Shown one piece after another: positions 44,183 through 52,819 of a stretch of DNA of 64,000 bases (its first letter is position 1; every line of letters starts with the position of its first letter). The position numbers and the translations under genes were made by a program. Source of the DNA: Candidatus Mnemosynella biddleae (lineage in GTDB: Archaea > Halobacteriota > Archaeoglobi > Mnemosynellales > Mnemosynellaceae); the NCBI GenBank assembly GCA_002011165.2, contig MTMI02000011.1, positions 62,001 to 126,000 of the forward strand, in the 5' to 3' direction. The notes under the pieces are model-generated. The model was not told the origin of the DNA, ran no database searches, and was given only the letters and a program-made list of their open reading frames with translations.

Positions 44183-45448
44183 ATGAAAAAATTAGTGGGT
44201 GAAATAAAGAAAGAGATCGATGAGGAAAAAATAATCAGCATTCACGAACACATATATCCGGAGAGATTCATCGAGAACTATTCTCTTGAAAATATTCTTC
44301 GAGACTCCTATCTTTATTCCGATCTTGTGTCTTCTGGAATGGCAAGAGATCAATGGGAAGAAATCGTATCAAGTGAAGGAATAGATCCCTCTCCTCCCTT
44401 TGCCTCTTTAGAAGAGATACTCAAAGCCATGAAATATGTCAGAGCAACATCCTATTACAGGGCCTTATTTTTGGGTTTAAAAGAACTTTATGGAATCGAA
44501 AGGTTGAATGAAGAGAACTTCAAGCACTGGGATGAAATAGTCAGAGAGAAACGAAAAAATGGGTGGGAGAAAAAGGTTTTCGAAACTTCAAAAATTAAAA
44601 TGGCTTTTATAGACAACTTTTGGAGCCTTGCTGATTTCGAATTTCCTGAACTCTATTTCAAACCAGTCTTCAGAGTCGACAGACTTGTTCAAACAGTGGA
44701 CCCAGAGCTAAAAAACAAAAAAGGGCTCAGAGCAATTGAGCTGGCCGAGAGACTTGGATTTGACATCTCGAGTTTTCAGGGATACTGTGAGATGGTTTCT
44801 GAAGTTCTTGCAACAGCTCGAAAGAAAGGAGTTGTTGCCGTTAAAGTTGCTCTCGCATACTATCGCTCTCTGAGTTTCCCGGAAGTCTCTGAAGAAGTTG
44901 CAAAGCGAGCGTATGAAAAAAGAGATAGAAATATGGATATGGAGTTCTCGAATTACATGATGCATTTTGTATTAAAAGAGTGTGAAGAGCTTGGATTTCC
45001 CGTTCTCTTCCATACAGGATTACACACGAGAAACGCAAATATAGTCTCAAATTCGGACCCAAAACTTCTGAACACACTTTTTCTGAAATATCCCTCCGTC
45101 AATTTCATTCTACTTCATGCGGGATATCCGTTCTCGAGGGAATGTGCAGTTTTGGCGAAGAACTTCCCTAATGTTTTTCTTGATGTTACATGGCTACCTA
45201 TGGTAACTGAAACCGGATTTAAAAATCTTCTGAGAGAAGTTCTCGAACTCGTTCCTGGTAATAAAATTACTTGGGGTTCCGATTCATATCATGTGGAACA
45301 GATGCTCGGACATGCAAGAATCTTCAGAGAGCTATTATCTTCTGTCCTTTCTGAGATGGCTCTGGAAGGACGTCTCAGCACCGATGAAGCAATTGAGGTG
45401 GGTAGATGGATCCTTAATGAGAATGCAGAGGAGATTTTTTTGAAATAG
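44183..45448 (+). CDS. Amidohydrolase-family (TIM-barrel) metal-dependent hydrolase
   Basis: The 421-residue protein has the metal motif HEH in SIHEHIYPERF near residue 21, VLFHTGLH near residue 276, LLHAGYPFS near residue 310, and GSDSYHVE near residue 370. These fit the amidohydrolase-2 or uronate-isomerase-like superfamily. Substrate unknown. It stands alone in the segment between the two inverted ATPase paralogues. Confidence 0.8.
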   Translation: MKKLVGEIKKEIDEEKIISIHEHIYPERFIENYSLENILRDSYLYSDLVSSGMARDQWEEIVSSEGIDPSPPFASLEEILKAMKYVRATSYYRALFLGLKELYGIERLNEENFKHWDEIVREKRKNGWEKKVFETSKIKMAFIDNFWSLADFEFPELYFKPVFRVDRLVQTVDPELKNKKGLRAIELAERLGFDISSFQGYCEMVSEVLATARKKGVVAVKVALAYYRSLSFPEVSEEVAKRAYEKRDRNMDMEFSNYMMHFVLKECEELGFPVLFHTGLHTRNANIVSNSDPKLLNTLFLKYPSVNFILLHAGYPFSRECAVLAKNFPNVFLDVTWLPMVTETGFKNLLREVLELVPGNKITWGSDSYHVEQMLGHARIFRELLSSVLSEMALEGRLSTDEAIEVGRWILNENAEEIFLK

Positions 45449-45635
45449 AAGTGATGTTTTCAATTTTCTTTCTTTTTATCCAGTTCATCTTTTATTTCTT
45501 TTAATAGTTCTTCATCACTTTTATTTTGGATTTCAATCTATAACTCCTTGGTCACTTCCTTTATTTTTGCAGATCAATCTTTTTTGAAGTTCTGGGTGAT
45601 ATTTCTCTTTCTTCCAATTCTTTTAATTCTTTTTC

Positions 45636-45754
45636 TACTTCTTTAGTTCTTTATTCAAGAAATCTTCAAGAATTTCTCTAACTACCTTAGAAATCGTTGG
45701 TCTCTTTTTAATCTCTGAGTATCGCTTGATTTTCTCTTTCAGTTTTTCTCCAAT
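45636..45754 (-). pseudogene. Remnant of a small RHH/VapB-like antitoxin
   Basis: A minus-strand piece, LKEKIKRYSEIKKRPTISK then VVREILEDFLNKELKK, resembles the C-terminal half of VapB-like antitoxins. A stop precedes it and no start is in frame, so the gene is broken. The 45449-45635 stretch beyond it holds only further shifted fragments. Confidence 0.3.
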
Positions 45755-45776
45755 CTAGACCCTTATGTATTACATA

Positions 45777-45845
45777 TTTTGTTACATAATGTTAAAAATA
45801 TTTAATCTTTATCCAAGAACAAAGAAAGTATTAAATGTAACAAAA
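45777..45845. promoter_or_regulatory. 11-bp inverted repeat before the RHH gene
   Basis: TTTTGTTACAT (45777-45787) and its inverse ATGTAACAAAA (45835-45845) flank the probable promoter. A related ATGTATTACAT palindrome lies at 45765. They could be operators for the RHH protein that starts at 45861. Confidence 0.45.
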
Positions 45846-45860
45846 TGTGACATTATTAAG

Positions 45861-46037
45861 ATGGCTGGAAAAAAAGCAGTTAAACGGACGAGTCAAGACG
45901 GATTCATAAGAGTAAGTCTTCCAGAAGAGCTTGTAATAAGGATTGATGAACTTATCGAAAAATCTGGAGGAACCTATAAATCCCGAGCAGAAGTTGTCAG
46001 AGCTGCTTTAAGGAAATTCTTTGAGGAAATTGAGTAA
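45861..46037 (+). CDS. Ribbon-helix-helix DNA-binding protein
   Basis: The 58-residue protein has FIRVSLPEELVIRIDELIEK then SRAEVVRAALRKFF, a complete CopG/MetJ-type RHH. The ATG at 45861 gives the compact domain. The longer frame upstream is non-coding in character and contains the inverted repeat. Probably a small repressor that regulates its own promoter. No toxin gene follows. Confidence 0.75.
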   Translation: MAGKKAVKRTSQDGFIRVSLPEELVIRIDELIEKSGGTYKSRAEVVRAALRKFFEEIE

Positions 46038-46157
46038 GCCTCTTTCAATTGCTTAAGGATAATTTCTTCTACCCATTTAAACTCTTTCCTCCCTTCCAAC
46101 AACAATAATATTTTACTCTCTTTTATCCCTATCTATCGGATAAACAAACGACTCTCT

Positions 46158-47597
46158 TCATTCCACCTTCTCAAACTCAACTCTCGGATATCCTCTCGAG
46201 ATATCAACAACCATCGCATAAAACTGAGTCTTTGGTTTCAATCCTCTGATCACAGGAACTCCGCATATGTTCTCCATTTTAATGTGAATGTCATTCAGGT
46301 TCGAGAGCTCCTTCATGAGCGGAAATCCGGGTTTTGCAGTTCTAATTCTGAGACCTCTGGTATCCTGGACAAATGCATTGCCCTGTTCAAAATCCGTGAT
46401 ACACTCTTTTCCGTATCTCGAATATACTGAGTCAACACCAGTGATATGAAGATCCTCATAACTGCCTATCCTTTCTTCATAGGCCAACCTTTCGTAAATT
46501 CTGCTCGCCTCCTCTCTGGCCTCATCTTCACTAAGTCTTTCTCGTCCCCACCCTCTTTCTACCCATCTGAGATTTCTCAACTCCTCTTCCCTAAGGAACG
46601 GGGCCATCTCCCTTTCAACCCATTTCTTGTCAGTCCCCAGTGTCGGAATCTGATAGACCTTTCTTCCTTTTCTCAAGAAGTTGAATTTAAATGTTTGAAT
46701 AAACCGATGATACATTTCTCTGGTAACTCCCTTCCCAACCTCAAGAAGAATCGAAGACCCTTTCCTAAATCCTCCAAATATTTCATCCAGAGACCTCGAT
46801 CCGGAAGAGAATGTATCCTCATCCGGATCTTCAAGAGGTTCGAAGAGTCTGGGCTCTTCAGGCATCTCATATGAAAATGGTTCAAATAATCTGAATCTTC
46901 CGTTCTTCAGAGTGAAGAGATAAGAAGGTTGAGGAATGTTACATCCCCTCAGTTTATGAATGATCATCATCCTGATGACTCCCTCATCAACAATTTCTCT
47001 TCTGAGCTCAATGACTCCATCGACAAGATAATCTTCCTTTCCCATCTCATCTCTTTCAACAATGAAAATCATTCTGATATCAAGCTCAGAGGAGATCTCA
47101 AGTAGATCTCTGAGAATCTCCATTTCAATACACTCTTGAACGGCCTCGAGAGAGTCAATCACCACAAGTGGGTTGGTAGTATTCCTTAAGAGAGTTAGAA
47201 GGGATCTCAAAAAAGAGGGTCTATCTCCATATTTCATCGATAGCACCAAAGAAGAGAGATCGTCTCCTCGATCTACGATCTTCCCTGTTTCATCGGTGAT
47301 TGCAATCTCTCGAGATACGTCGAGAACTCTGAGGTTCTCAATCTCAGTTCTTAACCAAGAATATGTCTCAAGAAGATCGTCGGGTGAAACTCTCATTGAG
47401 ACATAAAAGAACTCCCCTTGATGAAGGGAGGTGAGGGAAAGAGCGAGAAGGGTTTTACCACTTCCCGGTGCTCCCCGGATAAGGAGGGTTTTAATATTGG
47501 TGTTCTCAAAGCACTCTACGAATTCCGAGTGATTTGAAAATTGACCAAATATCATGTTCTTCACCCTGTGGGGTTTATGATTTATTATGATCTTCAC
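46158..47597 (-). CDS. GvpD/RecA-superfamily P-loop ATPase, paralogue 2
   Basis: The 479-residue protein has Walker A GAPGSGKT near residue 42, Walker B-like LVVIDS near residue 141, and the second half opening SGSRSLDEIFGG. It is a diverged paralogue of 42046, but 46736-46922 is identical to that gene. C-terminal parts share ENICGVPVI-like motifs. It runs toward the first copy on the opposite strand, so the pair is inverted. Function unknown. Confidence 0.75.
   Translation of the reverse strand: MKIIINHKPHRVKNMIFGQFSNHSEFVECFENTNIKTLLIRGAPGSGKTLLALSLTSLHQGEFFYVSMRVSPDDLLETYSWLRTEIENLRVLDVSREIAITDETGKIVDRGDDLSSLVLSMKYGDRPSFLRSLLTLLRNTTNPLVVIDSLEAVQECIEMEILRDLLEISSELDIRMIFIVERDEMGKEDYLVDGVIELRREIVDEGVIRMMIIHKLRGCNIPQPSYLFTLKNGRFRLFEPFSYEMPEEPRLFEPLEDPDEDTFSSGSRSLDEIFGGFRKGSSILLEVGKGVTREMYHRFIQTFKFNFLRKGRKVYQIPTLGTDKKWVEREMAPFLREEELRNLRWVERGWGRERLSEDEAREEASRIYERLAYEERIGSYEDLHITGVDSVYSRYGKECITDFEQGNAFVQDTRGLRIRTAKPGFPLMKELSNLNDIHIKMENICGVPVIRGLKPKTQFYAMVVDISRGYPRVEFEKVE
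46736..46922 (-). repeat. 187-bp perfect inverted repeat, right copy
   Basis: Reverse complement identical to 42682-42868. The identity ends sharply at both sides. Confidence 0.95.
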
Positions 47598-47850
47598 TTC
47601 TCTTTTGTATTCACAACTGTTTAAAGAATTTATGCAAAAATTCCTCTAGAAAGACGACTCATTGTATCTCCTCACAAGCTTCTACGTTATTTCATTTCTC
47701 CCAAACGGATTTTTGTTCTCTTTCTGTGAGAGAGGAGGTAGAAGAAAATTAGAAGAAAATTTTGTGACTTCATAATAAAATCGAAATACCGTTGTTCTCT
47801 TTCAATACCAAAAATTTTAATAAAAAATAGTTAACAAAATACCTAAAATT

Positions 47851-48342
47851 ATGAGAGACAAGTACAAGCTAAATTCTGAAGTTCTTTTGGAACTCCTTAT
47901 AAGGGCTTATTGGATGGAAAAGGAAGCAGGAGAAGAACTTTGGACTAAACTACCTTATGCGTCAGATGATGTTAGAAAAGTTGCTAATGTGTTAAAAGAA
48001 GATGAAGTTAGGCATGAAAGAATTTTAAAAGGAATTTTAAGAAGAGTAAAAAGGATTCCGCACTCCTATATTGAAAAGAAAGTGAAGGAGCTTGGAAGTC
48101 TTTCCCCGATGATTCCATCTGAAGGTTCCGATACTTTAGGTGAGATTTTAGAGAAAATGATCAATTTTGAGAAGAGTATGAGAGATCTTTACAGAATGCT
48201 GGAAAATGTGGAAGATGAAGCCATAACCTATGCTTTTGAAATTCTTGCTGATGATTTTCGTTCAATGATACATTCAATATTGGCAGATGAAGAAGACCAT
48301 ATCCAGCTATTAAGGTCTCTAATAGAACCAAGATTTTTCTGA
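47851..48342 (+). CDS. Ferritin-like/rubrerythrin-like diiron protein
   Basis: The 163-residue four-helix protein has carboxylate-His pairs EDEVRHERIL near residue 51 and ADEEDHIQLL near residue 145, as in ferritin-like diiron proteins. It lacks a C-terminal rubredoxin domain. Possible role in iron or peroxide handling. An AT-rich gap of 253 bases precedes it with no clear gene. Confidence 0.78.
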   Translation: MRDKYKLNSEVLLELLIRAYWMEKEAGEELWTKLPYASDDVRKVANVLKEDEVRHERILKGILRRVKRIPHSYIEKKVKELGSLSPMIPSEGSDTLGEILEKMINFEKSMRDLYRMLENVEDEAITYAFEILADDFRSMIHSILADEEDHIQLLRSLIEPRFF

Positions 48343-48494
48343 CGGACATCTCTTTCTCATAGAGTTCTCAGACATCTATCCAATGAAATAGTTCTTTTCA
48401 GCATCTGTTGGAGCTGAAATAAGAGTATATACGTTGTACAAAAACTTAAATTGATCAGATTCTGTCAGAAGTCAAATTCAACCAGTCTTTGTTG

Positions 48495-49304
48495 TTATAG
48501 GAAAAAAGAAGAGCCTCGGGCGGGATTTGAACCCGCGACCTCGTCCTTACCAAGGACGCGCTCCGCCAGCTGAGCTACCGAGGCATCCGATATAACTTTC
48601 ACGAGCTCTCTCGGAGTCGCATCGAAGTAAAGATTCAATGCAGGTACATTGGATGAGATCTCGCCTGGACTCCTTACATCATTAAGCACATCTTCTATTT
48701 TAATTTTCTTTTCAGTGTGCTTGAAGGAAGAAAGCGATGCATAAAAAGGTAAACCTCTCTCCCTACAGACGAGAGCAAGGGGATAAGTTCCTATTTTATT
48801 GATGAGATAATCTGGCGTGAGCGCATCTCCACCAACAAGAGCCTTTGTGCATTTTTCAACTGCAATTCCGATGGCACCATCTACAATCAGAAGAACTTCC
48901 AATCCTTCCCTTCTCAATTCTCTTGCAAATCTCTCCCCCTCTCTCATTGGTCTGCTCTCAGCAATGATAACTTCTCTTGGTCTTGAAATTAGAAGGGCAT
49001 CTTTCACAGTTTTACTTGAAGAAATCGTTATTATGGTGTCAGAGGTCTCGATAATCTCAGAAGTTCTCTCTACTGTCTCCTCATGAGCTTTTCGGAATAG
49101 TTCAAGAATTTCTTCGGAACTCATTCTCTCAAGTAAACGAAGAGCGAAGTGAAGGGAGGGCATGAGGGGGTGCGCCTCCTTCAATCTCCTTGCATACTCC
49201 CTCCTCCTCTCCTCTTCCACACCTTCGAGAATTCTCAAGGCTCTCTCAGTTACGTAGCTCGCTCCGTGGATATTGTCTTTTATGAGTTCCTCAATCTCTC
49301 TCAA
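48495..49304 (-). CDS. eIF2B alpha/beta/delta-family protein reading through tRNA-Thr
   Basis: The 269-residue protein is IF2B-like: a helical N-terminal part, TIITISSSKTVKDAL near residue 90, VIIAESRPMREGE, LVGGDALTPDYLINKIGTYPLALV near residue 160, and FDATPRELVKVISD near the end. Relatives include ribose-1,5-bisphosphate isomerase and regulatory IF2B proteins. The last 31 or so residues are the sense-strand translation of tRNA-Thr, and the stop lies 17 bases past it. The true family end would be at about the start of the tRNA. It is fourth in the run with metF and metV. Confidence 0.75.
   Translation of the reverse strand: MREIEELIKDNIHGASYVTERALRILEGVEEERRREYARRLKEAHPLMPSLHFALRLLERMSSEEILELFRKAHEETVERTSEIIETSDTIITISSSKTVKDALLISRPREVIIAESRPMREGERFARELRREGLEVLLIVDGAIGIAVEKCTKALVGGDALTPDYLINKIGTYPLALVCRERGLPFYASLSSFKHTEKKIKIEDVLNDVRSPGEISSNVPALNLYFDATPRELVKVISDASVAQLAERVLGKDEVAGSNPARGSSFFL
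48512..48584 (-). tRNA. tRNA-Thr (GGT)
   Basis: A 73-nt cloverleaf on the minus strand: acceptor GCCTCGG pairs with CCGAGGC, anticodon stem CGTCC/GGACG with loop TTGGTAA gives GGT. The discriminator is U, as in archaeal tRNA-Thr. It lies wholly within the open frame at 48495-49304. Confidence 0.95.
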
Positions 49305-49305
49305 T

Positions 49306-50226
49306 TTATTTCACTGCCTCCGTGAGTGGAGGTATGATTTCTGGATAACCCACCGCCATAATGTGACATCCGGCAGCTTCCGTCCTCTTTAATTCTTTGA
49401 GGAAAGGAATGAAGAAGTCGAGATTTATTTCAAGGATCTTCTCTTTCCGTTTCTGCTTATCGGGCTCATCTTTCGCTTTCGTAATTCTCTCCATGAGCTC
49501 TTCCGGCACGTGAACTCCTGCAATATGTTCATCAAAAAACTTTGCAACTCCATAGGACTTCAGAGGGAAGATCCCAACAAGCACGGGTATCTTTATTCCG
49601 TAAGATCTCATCATTTCAAAGAATTCTTTAACTCTTTCTATATCATAAATTACCTGAGTTTGAGCGAATTCTGCACCTGCCTCAACTTTCCGAGCCAATT
49701 TTAGAATTTCAGCCTCTAAAGGTTCACAGTTTGGATTGGCTGCAACTCCAACATGAAGCCTGACATCTCCGTGGATCTTATTTCCATAAAGATCAACACC
49801 TTCATCAACCATCTTTCTTATCATATATGTGAGTTGAGCAGAATCCAGATCATAGACAGGTTTGGCTTTTGCATAGTCTCCGAGACCAATATGATCTCCA
49901 GTAAGAGCCAGAACATTTCTGATTCCAAGAGCGCAAGCTCCGAGAAGATCTGAAGTTAAAGCTGCAGCATTTCTATCTGTGCATCTGAGCTGATAAATAG
50001 CTTCCATTCCCGTTCTCTCTTGAATGAGATAAGAGGCAACAAGACTGCTAATGTAAGCCATGGAGTTCGGATTATCAGTAACATTGCAGGCAACAACATA
50101 ACCTTTGAGCTCCTCAGCTGCTTTTATAGTGTTATGGAGATCAGTTTCCTTTTCGGGCTCAAGCTCTCCTGTGAAAACGAAGTGCCCTTCCTTTATTTCC
50201 TTCATGAGATTACTGAAAATTCTCAT
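49306..50226 (-). CDS. metF: Methylenetetrahydrofolate reductase MetF
   Basis: The 306-residue TIM-barrel flavoprotein has FTGELEPEKE near residue 19, ACNVTDNP near residue 47, RNVLALTGDH near residue 103, and FAQTQVIYD near residue 192. It reduces methylene- to methyl-pterin. In most methanogen-related archaea this step uses F420-dependent Mer instead. It is coupled by ATGA overlap to metV and an Fe-S partner gene. Confidence 0.9.
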   Translation of the reverse strand: MRIFSNLMKEIKEGHFVFTGELEPEKETDLHNTIKAAEELKGYVVACNVTDNPNSMAYISSLVASYLIQERTGMEAIYQLRCTDRNAAALTSDLLGACALGIRNVLALTGDHIGLGDYAKAKPVYDLDSAQLTYMIRKMVDEGVDLYGNKIHGDVRLHVGVAANPNCEPLEAEILKLARKVEAGAEFAQTQVIYDIERVKEFFEMMRSYGIKIPVLVGIFPLKSYGVAKFFDEHIAGVHVPEELMERITKAKDEPDKQKRKEKILEINLDFFIPFLKELKRTEAAGCHIMAVGYPEIIPPLTEAVK

Positions 50227-50885
50227 TTCAGTTCACCTCCGACGAGCATTCTCGGAGGAGTTTCAAGTCTTCTGTCTCTCGGTAACCTCAGCTTTTTGAA
50301 AAGATCAAGTCTGTTGAACTTTTTCGCCCTTTCATATATTTCTATCCAAGCACATTTATTCGTATACTCCTTATACTCACACATTCCGTCTACAGGTCCA
50401 CCACACGGTCCATTCAAAAGAGATTTCGCACATCGTGCGATGGGACAGATGCCAAAAGTCTCCCCGAGAAGACAATCTCCGCAAGCTCGACACATCTCCT
50501 TGAAAGTATCACTCTCCCTGTCTTCCACTCCCATGAAAACTGTATTTTGAGCAGGAAAGACTGGAATATCTGGAAAAAGTGTGGAGAGAGCCCCTACACC
50601 TATTGAGCATGCCATCGTGAGTATGGCTTCTGCATCTCCTATCTGTGGTTCAAGGGCAACTTTACAGTTGTATAAATCACATTGCTTTGCAATACTCGTA
50701 CTCCTAACTTCAACACTTTTTCCTCTGAGCTTTAAACCCATTGAAACAGTCATTGCCATGTTTCTGGCCTCTCTCAACCCTCTCGGAGGATGGGTGCATC
50801 CCTCGCATCCTACTACAAGAATTTTCCCATAAGGTTCCACATATTCGAGAATTTCATCTATTGGCTTCTCCTTTGTGACAATCAT
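50223..50885 (-). CDS. metV: MTHFR C-terminal domain protein MetV
   Basis: The 220-residue protein has the MetV/MTHFR_C cysteine set: CEGCTHPPRG near residue 29, and MCRACGDCLLGETFGICPIARCAKSLLNGPCGG near residues 130-165. In bacteria MetV forms a complex with MetF and may carry Fe-S or zinc. It lies between the Fe-S gene and metF, with a 2-base gap and a 4-base overlap. Confidence 0.9.
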   Translation of the reverse strand: MIVTKEKPIDEILEYVEPYGKILVVGCEGCTHPPRGLREARNMAMTVSMGLKLRGKSVEVRSTSIAKQCDLYNCKVALEPQIGDAEAILTMACSIGVGALSTLFPDIPVFPAQNTVFMGVEDRESDTFKEMCRACGDCLLGETFGICPIARCAKSLLNGPCGGPVDGMCEYKEYTNKCAWIEIYERAKKFNRLDLFKKLRLPRDRRLETPPRMLVGGELK

Positions 50886-50887
50886 TT

Positions 50888-51949
50888 TTACTTACCTCCC
50901 TCCAAAAAATATTTCGGAGAAGAATGTATGAGTTCCACTCTATCCTCTATTCCTAGGGGTCTCAAAAGGCTCTTAAGTTTCTCAACCCTCTCTTCCGCAA
51001 GTCTGTTGCCCTCTTCAAGCTTGCATTCATTGTTGTCACAAGCGATAACAAAAACTTTCTCTGCACCTTCATGAAGAGTGTGAAGAATCAGGGTATCGCT
51101 AACGAAACCACTGCAGAGAACTGGAACAAAAGCATCCTCTCCTCTTACGTTTATCTCAGAGAATCTATCGTAGTCCGACCACTTGCACCCTAAGTAAATT
51201 CTCTTTGCACCCTTTTCAAGGAGTTCGCTTATAGTCTTTTCAAACTCATTAGAGGAATAACCCTTGATCTCCAGAGCGAAAGCAGGACAGATTGAAACAC
51301 ATTTACCGCAACCCATGCATTTCTCTTCATCCACATGAACAACGGTGCTCTCTGCGGAGAAGCTGAGTGCATCATAGGGGCACACAAAGGCACAATTACC
51401 ACAGGCAATACATCTTCTCTCATCATATATCACTTTAGAGGAAAACCTCTCAATCTCAATCCTCACTTCATCTCCTAACTGGAAGAAAACGGAATTGAGC
51501 ATTTCTGATCTGTAAGACAAAACTCTACTTCCAAGTTCAAATCTGCAGAAACTTTCCTCACAAGGAAAAAGTTTTACAGACTTTGCTCCTCGTGAAATAG
51601 AGTAAATAACCGCCTCTGCGGGGAGCCTTCCCAGACAGGGGAGTTTGATATCCGCCTCCTCAGCTTCTGCATTCGCTCTGCAGGCAAAGATTATCTCCTC
51701 TTTTTCTTTTAAAATCTCCTCAATCAAACCTATCAAACTTTTCAGATCGTAATGGAAAATTTCAAGAGCTTCTGCAGGGCAAGAGGAAGCGCATATTCCA
51801 CAATACTGACATTTTTCAGGATCAATTATGATCTCCTCTCTTTCTTCGCTTATTGCATCAAAAGGACATGAGCGAATGCACGTCAGACAGAGACCACAAT
51901 TGTTCTCTAAAACTTTTAACCTGAATTCAGGCTCCCCAGCATGGCTCAT
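50888..51949 (-). CDS. Fe-S protein with duplicated ferredoxin and FlpD/MvhD-like domains
   Basis: The 353-residue protein repeats one layout twice: two [4Fe-4S] motifs (CGLCLTCIRSCP and CQYCGICASSCP; later CIACGNCAFVCP and CMGCGKCVSICP), each set followed by an FlpD/MvhD-like domain with a FACR or LGCK strand and a CEESFC- or CDNNEC-type motif. FlpD/MvhD shuttles electrons between dehydrogenases and Hdr. GAGGTG 6 bases upstream supports the ATG at 51949 over a GTG at 51958. It likely feeds MetFV. Confidence 0.85.
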   Translation of the reverse strand: MSHAGEPEFRLKVLENNCGLCLTCIRSCPFDAISEEREEIIIDPEKCQYCGICASSCPAEALEIFHYDLKSLIGLIEEILKEKEEIIFACRANAEAEEADIKLPCLGRLPAEAVIYSISRGAKSVKLFPCEESFCRFELGSRVLSYRSEMLNSVFFQLGDEVRIEIERFSSKVIYDERRCIACGNCAFVCPYDALSFSAESTVVHVDEEKCMGCGKCVSICPAFALEIKGYSSNEFEKTISELLEKGAKRIYLGCKWSDYDRFSEINVRGEDAFVPVLCSGFVSDTLILHTLHEGAEKVFVIACDNNECKLEEGNRLAEERVEKLKSLLRPLGIEDRVELIHSSPKYFLEGGK

Positions 51950-52013
51950 GCTCTGCACCTCTAAAAATTATCAACGGAGATATTGCGAGAACTCTATTTA
52001 ACGTTATTGATTT

Positions 52014-52730
52014 TTAATGAACGTACCACTCAACATCTAGAGATAGCCTCAGAGAGTTATCCTCTATCTTGACCTTCCTTCTCGGGAGATTGTAAAGAGA
52101 ACATATCAGATCACAAAAATCCTGAAGATATGGTTCCATGAAGAGGCTTCCGTAAGGAAACTTCCTTCTTTCATCGTAAACTTTTCTCATGGTCTCTTCC
52201 TTAGGAACGATGAGAACCTCAACTCCGCTGATCTCAGAACCTCTCTTCATAGCCTCTCGGAAGTCTCCAATGCAATATGCAACTCTTCTCTCGTAAAATT
52301 CCTCAGTTTTCTTGAGATATCTTGCGATTCTCTGAGATTCCATTTCGATGAATTTCCTCTTTACTGTGTAAACATTGCACTTTCCGAGCATGAAGGAGTA
52401 ATGCTGAAATGGGTATTCTCTTTCAAGCTCTCTCGGGACAATTCCGCATGTCCCGAAAACAACGATGTGTACCTTCTCTGGAGGTAGAAGGGAGAAAATA
52501 AGAGAGTTGAAGACTCGGTGAGAGGGAGACTCAGAATAGGGTTTTCTCTTGGAGCAGGGGAGAAAAATGCAGAGCTCTCTCTTCGGAGGTACATAATTCT
52601 CAAGAATCCATTCGTTGGCTTTTATCATATCTGGATGCTCCAGCACAATTTCTCCTTCGAGAGGAATCTCGCTCCTCTCCTCCTCCGGTATGATTGGGAG
52701 TGACAGCCTCCTCTCATCATCACTCATCAA
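52014..52730 (-). CDS. ArcS-core (DUF5591) protein, stand-alone
   Basis: The 238-residue protein carries the archaeosine synthase motif PC-x3-KPY-x2-S-x2-H at residues 58-71, exactly spaced, and FGTCGIVPRELEREYPFQHY after it. Full ArcS (about 550-600 residues) adds a TGT-like domain and PUA. Here only the core is present, as in split ArcS types. It would convert preQ0-tRNA to the archaeosine lysine adduct with a partner. Confidence 0.8.
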   Translation of the reverse strand: MMSDDERRLSLPIIPEEERSEIPLEGEIVLEHPDMIKANEWILENYVPPKRELCIFLPCSKRKPYSESPSHRVFNSLIFSLLPPEKVHIVVFGTCGIVPRELEREYPFQHYSFMLGKCNVYTVKRKFIEMESQRIARYLKKTEEFYERRVAYCIGDFREAMKRGSEISGVEVLIVPKEETMRKVYDERRKFPYGSLFMEPYLQDFCDLICSLYNLPRRKVKIEDNSLRLSLDVEWYVH

Positions 52731-52819
52731 ACCTAGGATAGGAATTGAAGTATATCTTCGTTACTCTCGGGGAAATTCAAGAAAAAGAAATATATTTCCC
52801 TTTTCAAACTTTGTTTTCA

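Noticed and set aside
45765-45860. Longer RHH frame from 45765
   Set aside because: The upstream part is AT-rich, holds the inverted repeat and promoter-like sequence, and adds residues not typical of RHH proteins.
48512-48584. Treating the last 31 residues of the eIF2B-like frame as a real domain
   Set aside because: They are simply the translation of tRNA-Thr, whose cloverleaf is complete.
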